A DNA stretch of 64,000 bases from Paenibacillus xylanivorans (lineage in GTDB: Bacteria > Bacillota > Bacilli > Paenibacillales > Paenibacillaceae), in NCBI RefSeq assembly GCF_001280595.1, contig NZ_LITU01000083.1:136934-200933 (forward strand), in the 5' to 3' direction. This document shows, one piece after another, positions 21,566 through 29,703 of the stretch. Numbering within the stretch: the first letter of the stretch is position 1; the number at the start of each line of letters is the position of its first letter. The notes beneath the pieces were generated by a model. That model ran no database searches and was not told the origin of the DNA. It worked only from the letters and a program-made list of their open reading frames with translations. Made by a program: the position numbers and the translations under genes.

Positions 21566-23769
21566 TTGGGCACCAGCTAGGCGGACGCTATGAAGTGATT
21601 GAGCGTGTCGGCGGTGGCGGCATGGCTCTTGTGTATAAGGCCCAGGATCTGTTGCTCAACCGAAATGTTGCCATCAAAGTGTTAAGGCAGCAATTTGTGC
21701 ATGACGAAGAATTTATTCGCCGTTTCCGCAGGGAAGCACAGTCTGCAGCATCGTTGTCCCATCCTAACGTGGTCAGTATCTACGATGTGGGACAGGAAGA
21801 TGAAGTTCATTATATTGTCATGGAGTATGTCGAAGGCAAAAACCTGAATGAAATTATTAAAGAACGGGCGCCTTTGCAGGTGGACGAAGCGGTACGGATC
21901 GCTTCCCAAATTGCAGATGCTCTCGATCATGCACATCATAATCAGATCATTCATCGGGATATCAAACCCCATAATATATTGATTGGTCGTAATGGCCGTG
22001 TGAAAGTAACGGATTTCGGGATTGCCCGTGCGGTTACGTCCACAACAATTACTCAGACCGGCTCAGTGGTCGGTTCCGTACATTATTTCTCACCTGAGCA
22101 TGCCAAAGGTATCGTGACTGGCGAGAAGTCGGACTTATATTCTCTTGGTATTGTACTCTATCAAATGCTAACTGGGCAGCTTCCGTTCCTGGGAGAAAGT
22201 CCGATCAGCGTTGCTTTGAAGCATTTACAGGAAGACTTTGATGAACCGCGCAAATTCAATCCGCTGATTCCACAAAGCGTGGAGAACGTTATTCTGAAAT
22301 CCATGCGCAAAAATCCGCAGGAGCGTTACCAATCTGCGAAAGAAATGCAGACGGATCTGGAAACCTGCCTGATGCCGGAAAGACGTAATGAAACGAAGAT
22401 TGATTTTCCGGATGAGGATGATATCGATCAGACCCGTGTCATGCCAGCGATCAAGCCGGAGCCGCGTGGAGTTACATCTACAGGTGCTGTGCCCGTGATG
22501 GAGTCTGACGAAGATAACAATAAGGGAAAACCCAAAACAAAGAACTGGAAGAAACCAGCGCTGTTGATCTCGTTAACTGTCCTTATTCTTATCGCGATGG
22601 TTGGAGTTGTGTGGTACGTGAAAGGCATGCTTGTTGTGCCTGATGTGAAGGTGCCCAATGTTGTGAGTCAGACCGAAGAAAAGGCACGTCAAATGTTGCA
22701 GGACAACGGGCTTGTTGTCAGTGATAATGTCATCCGGGAATACAAGGAAGGCATTGATCCGGGTATTGTATTCGATCAGAGCAGGGATGAAGGCGATATC
22801 GTCAAAGAAGGATCTGAGGTCCAGCTGAGTGTCGGGGCGGAAAAAGCATTGTCCAAGATGATTGATCTCAAAGACCAATCTTATGATGAGGCGGTCAAAC
22901 AACTCACCGAACTAGGCATTAAGGAGGATCAGATTCAGCGTAAGGATGAATTTTCAAATGATAAATCTGCGGGGACGGTTCTATCCCAAACTCCTGGGGT
23001 GAATGTAGAATACGATCCGGCAGAGGTTCAGATTGTTCTGACTGTGAGCCAAGGCTCCAAAACGATAAAAATGCCTGACTTGAAAAATCTCACGCGAAGC
23101 GAGGCGGAGAAAAAGCTCCAATCCGCCGGGTTAATCCTTGCTCAGGTTCAGGAAGAGTTCAGCTACACCATAGATAAAGGCAAAGTGACACAGCAATGGC
23201 CTGTGGAGGCTGGTGCAGAGGTGAATCCGGGTGATAAAATCACCATTTTCATTAGTACAGGATATCCGCCAGAGGCATTGAACTACGCCTATAACATTAA
23301 CGTTTCGCCAAAAGAAGAAGGAAAGAGCAGCAAAATTCGAATTACTTTCGAGGATGCTCGTGGCAAAAGTCAGGAATGGGGAACCCGGACAATCAAGTCT
23401 GCCCAAATGCTGACGATTCCGCTTATTCTGGCTCCAAACGTCGATGGTGTTGTCTCTGTTTACCGGGATGGACAATTCCTGGATACGTATCTGGTGTCCT
23501 ACAGTGATGCCAAAAATGGAACGGTAGTTGTGCCTACCATTGAGCCCGAGAAGGGTGCAGAGCCGCCTCCAACAACGGAGGAGCCTGAACAAGGCGGTGG
23601 TGGTGATGAAGGCACCGTGGATACACAACAGGAAGGTGAACCGGATACACCTGTTGAGGGTGAAGGGGAAAATGGCGAGGCAGATACTTCTGCGATGAAG
23701 AACGGAAATGGTCTCGCCAAGGGAAAAGATAAGAAAAAGGAAGTCGTAAACGCATCAAGCCGTCCATAA
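21562..23769 (+). CDS. prkC: PASTA-domain membrane Ser/Thr protein kinase
   Basis: A 735-residue kinase. Residues 1 to about 270 are the Hanks-type kinase domain with GGGGMALVYKA, catalytic HRDIKPHN and DFGIARA. A transmembrane helix lies near 333-353 (ALLISLTVLILIAMVGVVWY). Three PASTA repeats follow (about 355-575), which sense muropeptides or lipid II outside the cell. A predicted beta-rich domain (about 580-660) and an acidic Glu/Gly/Thr/Pro-rich tail ending in a Lys-rich patch make it longer than the ~650-residue Bacillus protein. It signals in growth and spore germination. A GC hairpin (GCCGTCC / GGGCGGC) overlaps the stop but has no strong T-run. Confidence 0.95.
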   Translation: MIGHQLGGRYEVIERVGGGGMALVYKAQDLLLNRNVAIKVLRQQFVHDEEFIRRFRREAQSAASLSHPNVVSIYDVGQEDEVHYIVMEYVEGKNLNEIIKERAPLQVDEAVRIASQIADALDHAHHNQIIHRDIKPHNILIGRNGRVKVTDFGIARAVTSTTITQTGSVVGSVHYFSPEHAKGIVTGEKSDLYSLGIVLYQMLTGQLPFLGESPISVALKHLQEDFDEPRKFNPLIPQSVENVILKSMRKNPQERYQSAKEMQTDLETCLMPERRNETKIDFPDEDDIDQTRVMPAIKPEPRGVTSTGAVPVMESDEDNNKGKPKTKNWKKPALLISLTVLILIAMVGVVWYVKGMLVVPDVKVPNVVSQTEEKARQMLQDNGLVVSDNVIREYKEGIDPGIVFDQSRDEGDIVKEGSEVQLSVGAEKALSKMIDLKDQSYDEAVKQLTELGIKEDQIQRKDEFSNDKSAGTVLSQTPGVNVEYDPAEVQIVLTVSQGSKTIKMPDLKNLTRSEAEKKLQSAGLILAQVQEEFSYTIDKGKVTQQWPVEAGAEVNPGDKITIFISTGYPPEALNYAYNINVSPKEEGKSSKIRITFEDARGKSQEWGTRTIKSAQMLTIPLILAPNVDGVVSVYRDGQFLDTYLVSYSDAKNGTVVVPTIEPEKGAEPPPTTEEPEQGGGGDEGTVDTQQEGEPDTPVEGEGENGEADTSAMKNGNGLAKGKDKKKEVVNASSRP

Positions 23770-23831
23770 GGGCGGCTTATTGCCGACGTTCAAGGTAAAT
23801 GTACTGTAAATTAAAGGAGGGCGACGGAGCT

Positions 23832-24749
23832 ATGCCAGAAGGTATCATCGTTAAAGCGCTAAGCGGTTACTATTATGTCATGCCACTGGAAGACAGCGGG
23901 GTGCCTTCGGTTGAAGGCTCCGCCGTTCAATGCCGGGCCAGAGGCATCTTCAGAAAACGGGGTACCTCACCGCTTGTGGGTGACCGAGTCGGCTATATGC
24001 TGACAGAGAACGGGGAAGGAACAGTAGATGAGATTCGAAAACGTGAGACGGAGTTAATTCGTCCACCTGTTGCCAATGTAAGTCTGGCTGTTCTGTTATT
24101 TTCCGTTAAGGAACCGGACATGAATCTCAATCTGTTAGACAAATTCCTGGTACATATCGAACAAGCCGGACTGGATGCACTGATTGTGCTCACGAAACAG
24201 GACCTGGCTGATCCAGAAAACGATGCCCGGGATACAGTGGCTGAAGTAAAGGCTTTGTACGAGCAAATTGGATATGAAGTTATCTCTACCAGTTCACGAA
24301 CTGGTGAAGGTAATGAACTGCTCAAGGAGCGTCTTGCCGGCAAGATTAGCGTATTCTCCGGGCAATCCGGTGTGGGTAAATCTTCGATGCTGAATGCCTT
24401 GATGCCAGGTCTGACCCTGGAGACTAGTGCAATCAGCATGCGCCTTGGCCGAGGGAAACACACCACCAGGCACGTGGAGCTCATACCGCTGGATAATGGT
24501 GGCTTTGTCGCCGATACGCCGGGATTCAGCCAACTGGACTTTCTGGAGATTGGTGTGGAGGAACTATCCACTTGTTTCCGGGAGTTCGCTCAATATGCAG
24601 ATCAGTGTAAGTTCCGAGGCTGTACCCATACGCACGAACCAGGTTGCCGGGTGCTTGCAGCCAAGGCGGAGGGAATGATCTCCGAAAGCCGTTATAAGCA
24701 TTACGAACAATTCCTTACAGAAATGAAAGACAAAAAGCGGAGGTATTAA
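23832..24749 (+). CDS. rsgA: Ribosome small-subunit-dependent GTPase A
   Basis: A 305-residue circularly permuted GTPase that checks late 30S maturation. An N-terminal OB fold is followed by G4 (LTKQD), G1 (GQSGVGKSS), G2/G3 (DTPGFSQLD) and a zinc knuckle with C..C..H..C (QCKFRGCTHTHEPGC). ATG 23832 has AAAGGAGG at 23814-23821; the upstream ATG 23799 lacks both site and homology. Confidence 0.95.
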   Translation: MPEGIIVKALSGYYYVMPLEDSGVPSVEGSAVQCRARGIFRKRGTSPLVGDRVGYMLTENGEGTVDEIRKRETELIRPPVANVSLAVLLFSVKEPDMNLNLLDKFLVHIEQAGLDALIVLTKQDLADPENDARDTVAEVKALYEQIGYEVISTSSRTGEGNELLKERLAGKISVFSGQSGVGKSSMLNALMPGLTLETSAISMRLGRGKHTTRHVELIPLDNGGFVADTPGFSQLDFLEIGVEELSTCFREFAQYADQCKFRGCTHTHEPGCRVLAAKAEGMISESRYKHYEQFLTEMKDKKRRY

Positions 24750-24750
24750 T

Positions 24751-25410
24751 ATGATTAAAATTGCCCCATCTATTTTATCTGCGGATTTTGCCCGTCTCGG
24801 CGCGGAAGTGGCGGAAGCCCAAGCTGCTGGCGGAGACTGGATTCATGTTGATGTCATGGACGGTCATTTCGTCCCTAATATTACGCTTGGACCTGCGATT
24901 GTAAAAGCGATCGCTCCACATACAAGCTTGCCACTTGATGTGCATTTGATGATTGAGAACCCAGAACGTTATGTGGAGGAATTTGCGAAAGCTGGCGCGG
25001 CTGTTATTACGGTTCATGCCGAGGCTTGTGTGCATCTGCACCGGGTTATTCATCTGATCAAGGAACAGGGAGTTAAGGCAGGGGTTGCTCTTAATCCGGG
25101 AACTCCCGCGAGTGCTATTCAGGAAGTGCTGGACGATGTGGATATGGTGCTTGTCATGACCGTAAATCCCGGTTTTGGTGGACAGGCTTTCATCTCTGGC
25201 ACGATGAACAAAATCAAGCAAATTCGTAGCTGGTTGAACGAAAAAGGACGTCATGACGTGCATATTGAAGTGGATGGCGGTATTGCTGCCGACACGGCTC
25301 CGCTTGTGGTTGAAGCTGGAGCGGATGTGCTCGTTGCGGGAAGTGCTGTATTTGGACGTGAAGATCGCGCTGCCGCGATTGCCGAAATTCGCAGTAGTTA
25401 CGGAGGCTGA
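24751..25410 (+). CDS. rpe: Ribulose-phosphate 3-epimerase
   Basis: A 219-residue TIM barrel of the pentose phosphate pathway. Seen: IKIAPSILSADFARLG, HVDVMDGHFVPNITLGP, DVHLMIENPERY, LVMTVNPGFGGQAFI, and VDGGIAADTAP. It follows rsgA by one base and has GGAGG in the preceding frame. Confidence 0.96.
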   Translation: MIKIAPSILSADFARLGAEVAEAQAAGGDWIHVDVMDGHFVPNITLGPAIVKAIAPHTSLPLDVHLMIENPERYVEEFAKAGAAVITVHAEACVHLHRVIHLIKEQGVKAGVALNPGTPASAIQEVLDDVDMVLVMTVNPGFGGQAFISGTMNKIKQIRSWLNEKGRHDVHIEVDGGIAADTAPLVVEAGADVLVAGSAVFGREDRAAAIAEIRSSYGG

Positions 25411-25412
25411 GC

Positions 25413-25664
25413 ATGAGCCTCAAGGAAACGCTGTGGACAATGGCTGCGAGTCTCGTTACGGGACTGGTGCTTGCTTTGTTTGCGGTTATTCAATCCCCAT
25501 ACAATGCGATTACGTCATTGATCGGGGTTGGTGTTGTCATTATGTACTTCCGCAAATTTGACCGTACAGGACTTCGGGTTACTTTTGTGATATTCAGCAT
25601 ACTGTATTACTTATTGAGTGTGTTCATGATTGCTGTCTATCAATATATCCCTACCCAAACCTAA
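25413..25664 (+). CDS. Small membrane protein of unknown function
   Basis: An 83-residue hydrophobic protein with two or three predicted helices (about 8-24, 30-46 and 52-76) linked by a short basic loop (YFRKFDRTG). It starts two bases after the rpe stop with GGAGG in the rpe end (about 25401-25405). It therefore looks translationally coupled as the last gene of the operon, ahead of the terminator. In B. subtilis this slot holds thiN (yloS), to which it bears no resemblance. I do not recognise the family. Confidence 0.6.
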   Translation: MSLKETLWTMAASLVTGLVLALFAVIQSPYNAITSLIGVGVVIMYFRKFDRTGLRVTFVIFSILYYLLSVFMIAVYQYIPTQT

Positions 25665-25723
25665 ATGACCTGATAACCAGGCTCGTCATTGTGGAATAGG
25701 GACAGAGGGTTCCGCATAAATAT

Positions 25724-25759
25724 GGTTACATGAGCAGGTTTCTCATGTAGCCTTTTTTG
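25724..25759 (+). terminator. Intrinsic terminator closing the rlmN-rpe operon
   Basis: Stem GGTTACATGAG / CTCATGTAGCC (one G-T pair) followed by six T residues. Confidence 0.9.
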
Positions 25760-25831
25760 TCGTGTTTAACGTAAAGAAGGCCTGGAGCATAGGATACGGC
25801 GGATGCATGAGCATGATGGGGAGGGTGAAGT

Positions 25832-25912
25832 ATGAAATTTTACACATTCAAACTGCCGAAGTTTTTGGGAGGGTTTGTAAAGGCAATTCTTAATACGTTT
25901 CAAAAGAACTGA
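25832..25912 (+). CDS. spoVM: Stage V sporulation protein M (SpoVM), 26 residues
   Basis: A 26-codon ORF below usual gene-calling size: it begins MKFYTFKLPKFLGGFVKAI and ends with a Lys-Asn, matching B. subtilis SpoVM (MKFYTIKLPKFLGGIVRAM) almost throughout, including the helix-breaking proline and the paired glycines. SpoVM is an amphipathic helix that recognises the positive curvature of the forespore membrane and anchors SpoIVA. GGGAGGGTGA lies 5-6 bases upstream of ATG. Its place between the rpe operon and rpmB is the conserved one. A SigE-type -10 is suggested by CATAGGAT near 25790, but the -35 is unclear. Confidence 0.95.
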   Translation: MKFYTFKLPKFLGGFVKAILNTFQKN

Positions 25913-26045
25913 CATGATTAAATGGTTCCATTGGCGAATACCGCCGCTTTGGCTTCAGGATCATCTGGAATTCGGACCTGCGAAGCGCCATGCGGCGGCC
26001 ATTCACATGCTGATGTGTGTATTCATGATTTTATTTCTGAATACC

Positions 26046-26080
26046 AAAAAAGCACCTGCAAGGAACAAGGTGCTTTTTGC
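26046..26080. terminator. Bidirectional terminator between spoVM and rpmB
   Basis: Perfect stem AAAAAGCACCT / AGGTGCTTTTT between the convergent spoVM and rpmB genes, giving a T-run on either strand. Confidence 0.9.
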
Positions 26081-26108
26081 TTACCCGATTTATAGTAGCT
26101 GTGCGTGA

Positions 26109-26297
26109 TTATACGCGAGTCACTTTACCGGCTTTCAGTGCACGGGTGCTTACGTATACACGTTTTGGTTTACCGTTCACGAGAATACGGACCTTCTGAA
26201 CGTTTACGCCCCAAGAACGACGGTTACGGTTGTTAGCGTGGGATACGTGGTTACCGGTGCCCGGTTTCTTACCTGTCACATAACATTTGCGAGACAT
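26109..26297 (-). CDS. rpmB: 50S ribosomal protein L28
   Basis: A 62-residue L28: MSRKCYVTGKKPGTGNHVSH, then NRNRRSWGVNVQKVRI, and VSTRALKAGKV. Only the first cysteine of the zinc-ribbon version remains (the C+ form has four), suggesting a zinc-independent form. AGGAGGTG lies 7 bases upstream of ATG. It is on the opposite strand to its neighbours, as in B. subtilis. Confidence 0.96.
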   Translation of the reverse strand: MSRKCYVTGKKPGTGNHVSHANNRNRRSWGVNVQKVRILVNGKPKRVYVSTRALKAGKVTRV

Positions 26298-26476
26298 AGA
26301 TTACACCTCCTATCCTAAAATAACCAGTTGCCCTCCGGAGACACGAATGTCATTCCATACGGACTAAAATTGTTCTTCCTGACCGCAATGGTCAGGTTCC
26401 AGTAGCTAATGGTGTGTTCAAGCCGGCATAGCCGGATCATTTCCATTACTAAACCTGCATAAAACAATACTTGAAT
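26298..26476 (-). promoter_or_regulatory. Structured 5' leader of rpmB
   Basis: On the minus strand about 170 bases separate the promoter from the start codon and contain two strong hairpins: CCGGC..GCCGG (about 26423-26435) and CCTGACC..GGTCAGG (about 26378-26397). The length and pairing suggest a ribosomal-protein leader that could give autoregulation; I cannot match it to a named family. Confidence 0.45.
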
Positions 26477-26506
26477 ATAATATCATATTGAAAAAAGCTT
26501 CGTCAA
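26477..26506 (-). promoter_or_regulatory. SigA-type promoter of rpmB
   Basis: Minus strand TTGACG (26501-26506), an 18-base spacer, then TATTAT (26477-26482). Confidence 0.7.
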
Positions 26507-26938
26507 CTGATCCAAAAACTTTATTTATTTCTCCTGTCTAATATAGTACAATGTTGAATAGTCCATAATACAGTGGTGAACAGGCTGTTGCCGCGGGGAA
26601 GCCGGAGAAAAATCGGCCTTAGAGGTCGGTGGTCTGCTTTTTTGGCAACGCTGTGAGCTGCGGCATTCCATCATTGGCACCAGTCTCCATGCGGCATTCA
26701 TGCCGGCTCTTGATACCGGTGCATATCCGTATGCCCCGAATTAGGGGTTACAGAGCAATTGCAGGATATCGGTTGCCCGGCCGCCCAGACCGTTAATCCG
26801 GCTGACATTATGTATTGTATGCCTGTGCCGGACAAGGTATGGACGAAGAATAACGCGATAAGCGTTTGCGCATGAACAGACCAGATAACATCTTGGTGCA
26901 AGATGTTCGTGTATCAAGCTAGGAAGGGGAATTCTCAC
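26507..26938. other. Long non-coding region upstream of fakA
   Basis: About 430 bases without a credible gene. GTTGCC at 26586-26591 and GGCAAC at 26643-26648 could close a stem around GC-rich sequence ending in a T-run (26636-26642). Several further GC-rich inverted repeats occur at 26650-26830. A possible -10 (TACAAT, 26547-26552) has a poor -35. The Asp23-family gene (yloU) expected here in Bacillus was not found in any frame. Confidence 0.45.
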
Positions 26939-28750
26939 TTGAGTATACGTTCTTTAAATGGAACAGATTTCACCGCAATGATACTTGCCGGAGCGGAACA
27001 ACTTGGACAGCATGCAGAGCACGTCAATTCCCTGAATGTTTTCCCTGTGCCGGATGGCGACACGGGAACGAACATGAATTTGACAATGAGTGCAGGAGTC
27101 GCAGAGATTAAACGCAAGAGTTCTGCCTCCATTGGAGAAGCTGCCGGTATTTTATCGAAAGGCCTGCTTATGGGCGCACGGGGGAATTCTGGAGTAATTT
27201 TATCTCAATTGTTCCGTGGATTCAGTCGTTCAGCTGCTCCTTACGAGGAACTGAATACACTCCAGTTCGCCGCAGCCCTGCAGAACGGTGTGGATGCAGC
27301 TTACAAAGCTGTAGTGAAACCCGTTGAAGGGACCATTCTTACCGTAGCCAAGGAAGCGGCGAAACATGCCAGCTACTACGCAAGACGGACGAATGATATA
27401 ACTGAATTAATGAATGAAGTTTTGTTAAAAGCAAAAGAAGCACTGGCAATGACTCCGGAATTGCTGCCTGTATTAAAACAGGTCGGCGTTGTGGATTCAG
27501 GCGGTCAGGGGCTTGTATATATTTACGAGGGCTTTATGGACGTTCTGTTGCAAACGGACGGGGCGGCTAGTCGCACATCCTTCCAGAAGAGCGTACAGCC
27601 AACCGTAGCGGCATCTGCATTGAAACTGCCTGCACCGCCAGAAGTGGTTTCTGCGAAGCCTGCACAGCAGGTGATCGTGCCGGAGATGCCAATGTCTGCC
27701 CAGGCGAGACTGGAAACGGAAGATATTGAGTTCCTGTATGACATGGAGTTCTTTATTAATCGCGAGCTGGGAGAGAACGCAGGCGTTGCATTCGATGACG
27801 AGGGTTTCCGGAAAGCGTTGTCAGTTAACGGAGATTCCATCATTATTATTGCTGACGATGAAGTGATTAAGGTTCACGTGCATTCCAAGACACCTGGGGA
27901 GGTATTAAACCTGGCTCTTCGTTATGGAGAAATCACACAAATTCACATTCTCAATATGCGTGAGCAGCATCGTGATCTGCTGACTGCTGGCATGGACATA
28001 GCGCCTTCGCCTGAATTGTTCGCAGAGATTCCGCCTGAAGCAACGCGTATTCTGGAGCAAGCCGAGCCACCAGCAGATGAGATGGCGCCATATGGCTTTA
28101 TCGCGGTATCTTCCGGTGACGGCATTGCAGAGATTTTCAAGAGTCTCGGCGTGGATGTTGTTCTGTCTGGTGGACAGACGATGAATCCGAGCACTGAAGA
28201 TTTTGTGAAAGCTGTGCGTTCAATTGCAGCGGAACAGGTATTTATTTTGCCGAACAACTCCAATATTGTACTTGCTGCGCAGCAGGCTCGGGAGTTGCTT
28301 GAAGATGAGCGCCGAATTACTGTGATTCCGAGCAAGACGATTCCTCAGGGCATGGCAGCGGCTTTTGCTTTCCAGGAGGATGAGTCTGCTGAAACCAACC
28401 GTGACCATATGCTTGAGGCAATTAGCCGGGTACAGTCCGGTCAAGTGACTCATGCGGTCAGAGATACGCAATATGATGAGCTTGATATCAAAGCGGGACA
28501 CTACATCGGTATCCACAATTCCAAGATCGTGGCAACAGACGAAAGCATGCTGCACGCATGTGAAGGCTTGCTGCAACAGATGATGGAGAGCGGAGATGAA
28601 GTGATTACCATTCTTGAAGGGGACGAGGCGACCCCTGAGATTACTGATGCGCTTGTAGCTTGGATCGAAGAACAATATCCTGATGCTGAGGTAGAGGTGC
28701 ATCTTGGAGGACAGCCGGTTTATTATTATTTGTTCTCTGTAGAGTCCTAA
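26939..28750 (+). CDS. fakA: DAK2-domain fatty acid kinase catalytic subunit (FakA/YloV)
   Basis: A 603-residue protein with an N-terminal DhaL/DAK2 ATP-binding domain (NVFPVPDGDTGTNMNLTM, the Mg-binding aspartates; LLMGARGNSGVILSQLFRG), a central segment, and a C-terminal DegV-like domain (about 380-603). FakA phosphorylates fatty acids held by FakB/DegV proteins so that they enter phospholipid synthesis. The start is TTG 26939 with AGGAAGGGG about 10 bases upstream; the ATG at 26903 has no homology before SIRSLNGTDF. A degV gene follows 79 bases downstream, giving a plausible kinase/carrier pair. Confidence 0.92.
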   Translation: MSIRSLNGTDFTAMILAGAEQLGQHAEHVNSLNVFPVPDGDTGTNMNLTMSAGVAEIKRKSSASIGEAAGILSKGLLMGARGNSGVILSQLFRGFSRSAAPYEELNTLQFAAALQNGVDAAYKAVVKPVEGTILTVAKEAAKHASYYARRTNDITELMNEVLLKAKEALAMTPELLPVLKQVGVVDSGGQGLVYIYEGFMDVLLQTDGAASRTSFQKSVQPTVAASALKLPAPPEVVSAKPAQQVIVPEMPMSAQARLETEDIEFLYDMEFFINRELGENAGVAFDDEGFRKALSVNGDSIIIIADDEVIKVHVHSKTPGEVLNLALRYGEITQIHILNMREQHRDLLTAGMDIAPSPELFAEIPPEATRILEQAEPPADEMAPYGFIAVSSGDGIAEIFKSLGVDVVLSGGQTMNPSTEDFVKAVRSIAAEQVFILPNNSNIVLAAQQARELLEDERRITVIPSKTIPQGMAAAFAFQEDESAETNRDHMLEAISRVQSGQVTHAVRDTQYDELDIKAGHYIGIHNSKIVATDESMLHACEGLLQQMMESGDEVITILEGDEATPEITDALVAWIEEQYPDAEVEVHLGGQPVYYYLFSVES

Positions 28751-28757
28751 TAGAGGT

Positions 28758-28793
28758 TGTTCAAAAAGTTCTCAATGGATCACTTTTTGAACA
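28758..28793. repeat. Miniature inverted repeat sharing the ends of the 12294 element
   Basis: Perfect 12-base arms TGTTCAAAAAGT and ACTTTTTGAACA with a 12-base loop between fakA and degV. The arms are the same as the ends of the 207-bp element at 12294-12500, as if the interior had been lost. It has no strong T-run, so it is a poor terminator. Confidence 0.65.
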
Positions 28794-28829
28794 TGCACTA
28801 ATAGCACTTAAGCAAAGAGGAGGGATCTT

Positions 28830-29693
28830 ATGAGCCACAAGGTTGCAATTGTAACCGACAGTACCGCGGATATACCTGAAGAATTGGTGCGTAAATACGG
28901 GATTCATGTTGTTCCGCTGCGTGTTCTGTTCGGGGAAGAAGCTTTTGCAGACGGTGTTGATCTGACTTCAGAACAGTTCTATGCAAAGTTGGAGAAGGCA
29001 TCTGTGCTGCCTACGACCTCACAGCCTTCCCCCACCGATTTTATGAATATCTATAACACACTGTTGGATGAAGACCCGGAACAGTCCATTGTATCGATTC
29101 ATTTGTCTTCGGGCATGAGTGGAACCTATCAATCGGCACTGCTCGGTAAGTCGTTGCTGGAACGTGAAGGCGATATAACGGTACTGGATTCGAAGTCTGC
29201 ATCCTATGGATATGGTTTATTGGTCGTACAGGCTGCCGAGCTTGCCGAACAAGGCAAATCCGCTGCGGAGATCGCTACGGCTGTAGCAGCCATGCAGCAG
29301 AGCCGCAAGCTGTTCTTTCTCGTAGATACATTGGAGTATTTGCAGAAAGGCGGTCGGATTGGCAAGGCTGCGGCCATTTTGGGAACACTGCTGAATATTA
29401 AGCCGATCTTGTCCATTGATGAGGAAGGCGTTATTTACGCAGTGGAGAAAGTCAGAGGTCACAAAAAAGCCATGGCACGCATTATTGAGCTGTTTCAGCA
29501 GGATCTGGCGGGTCAACGTGTTAATCTGGCGGTAGGTCATACCGCGGACCCCGGATCAGCGATCGCTTGTGCAGAGCAGTTGCGTGGACATTTTACACTG
29601 AATGAAGTGGTATATACCAATATTGGGGCCGTCGTTGGCAGCCATGTTGGGCCAGGCGTAATTGCCATATTTATGTGGCCTGTTCCGGAATGA
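28830..29693 (+). CDS. DegV family fatty-acid-binding protein (FakB type)
   Basis: A 287-residue DegV protein. Motifs: IVTDSTADIPEELV at the N-terminus, the lipid head-group site TTSQPSPTDF, and HLSSGMSGTYQSA. It binds a single fatty acid in a buried pocket and presents it to FakA. AGAGGAGGG is about 8 bases upstream. The position after fakA supports the FakA-FakB role. Chain-length preference cannot be inferred. Confidence 0.9.
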   Translation: MSHKVAIVTDSTADIPEELVRKYGIHVVPLRVLFGEEAFADGVDLTSEQFYAKLEKASVLPTTSQPSPTDFMNIYNTLLDEDPEQSIVSIHLSSGMSGTYQSALLGKSLLEREGDITVLDSKSASYGYGLLVVQAAELAEQGKSAAEIATAVAAMQQSRKLFFLVDTLEYLQKGGRIGKAAAILGTLLNIKPILSIDEEGVIYAVEKVRGHKKAMARIIELFQQDLAGQRVNLAVGHTADPGSAIACAEQLRGHFTLNEVVYTNIGAVVGSHVGPGVIAIFMWPVPE

Positions 29694-29703
29694 GGGATTA
29701 GAC

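Noticed and set aside
25914..26108. 64-codon ORF starting right after spoVM
   Set aside because: No convincing ribosome site, it runs through the bidirectional terminator, and it resembles no protein.
26561..26902. Possible hidden or frameshifted Asp23 (yloU) gene
   Set aside because: All three forward frames were read; none shows the family's GRIDISDEVI or VVGYG-like motifs and all are broken by stops.
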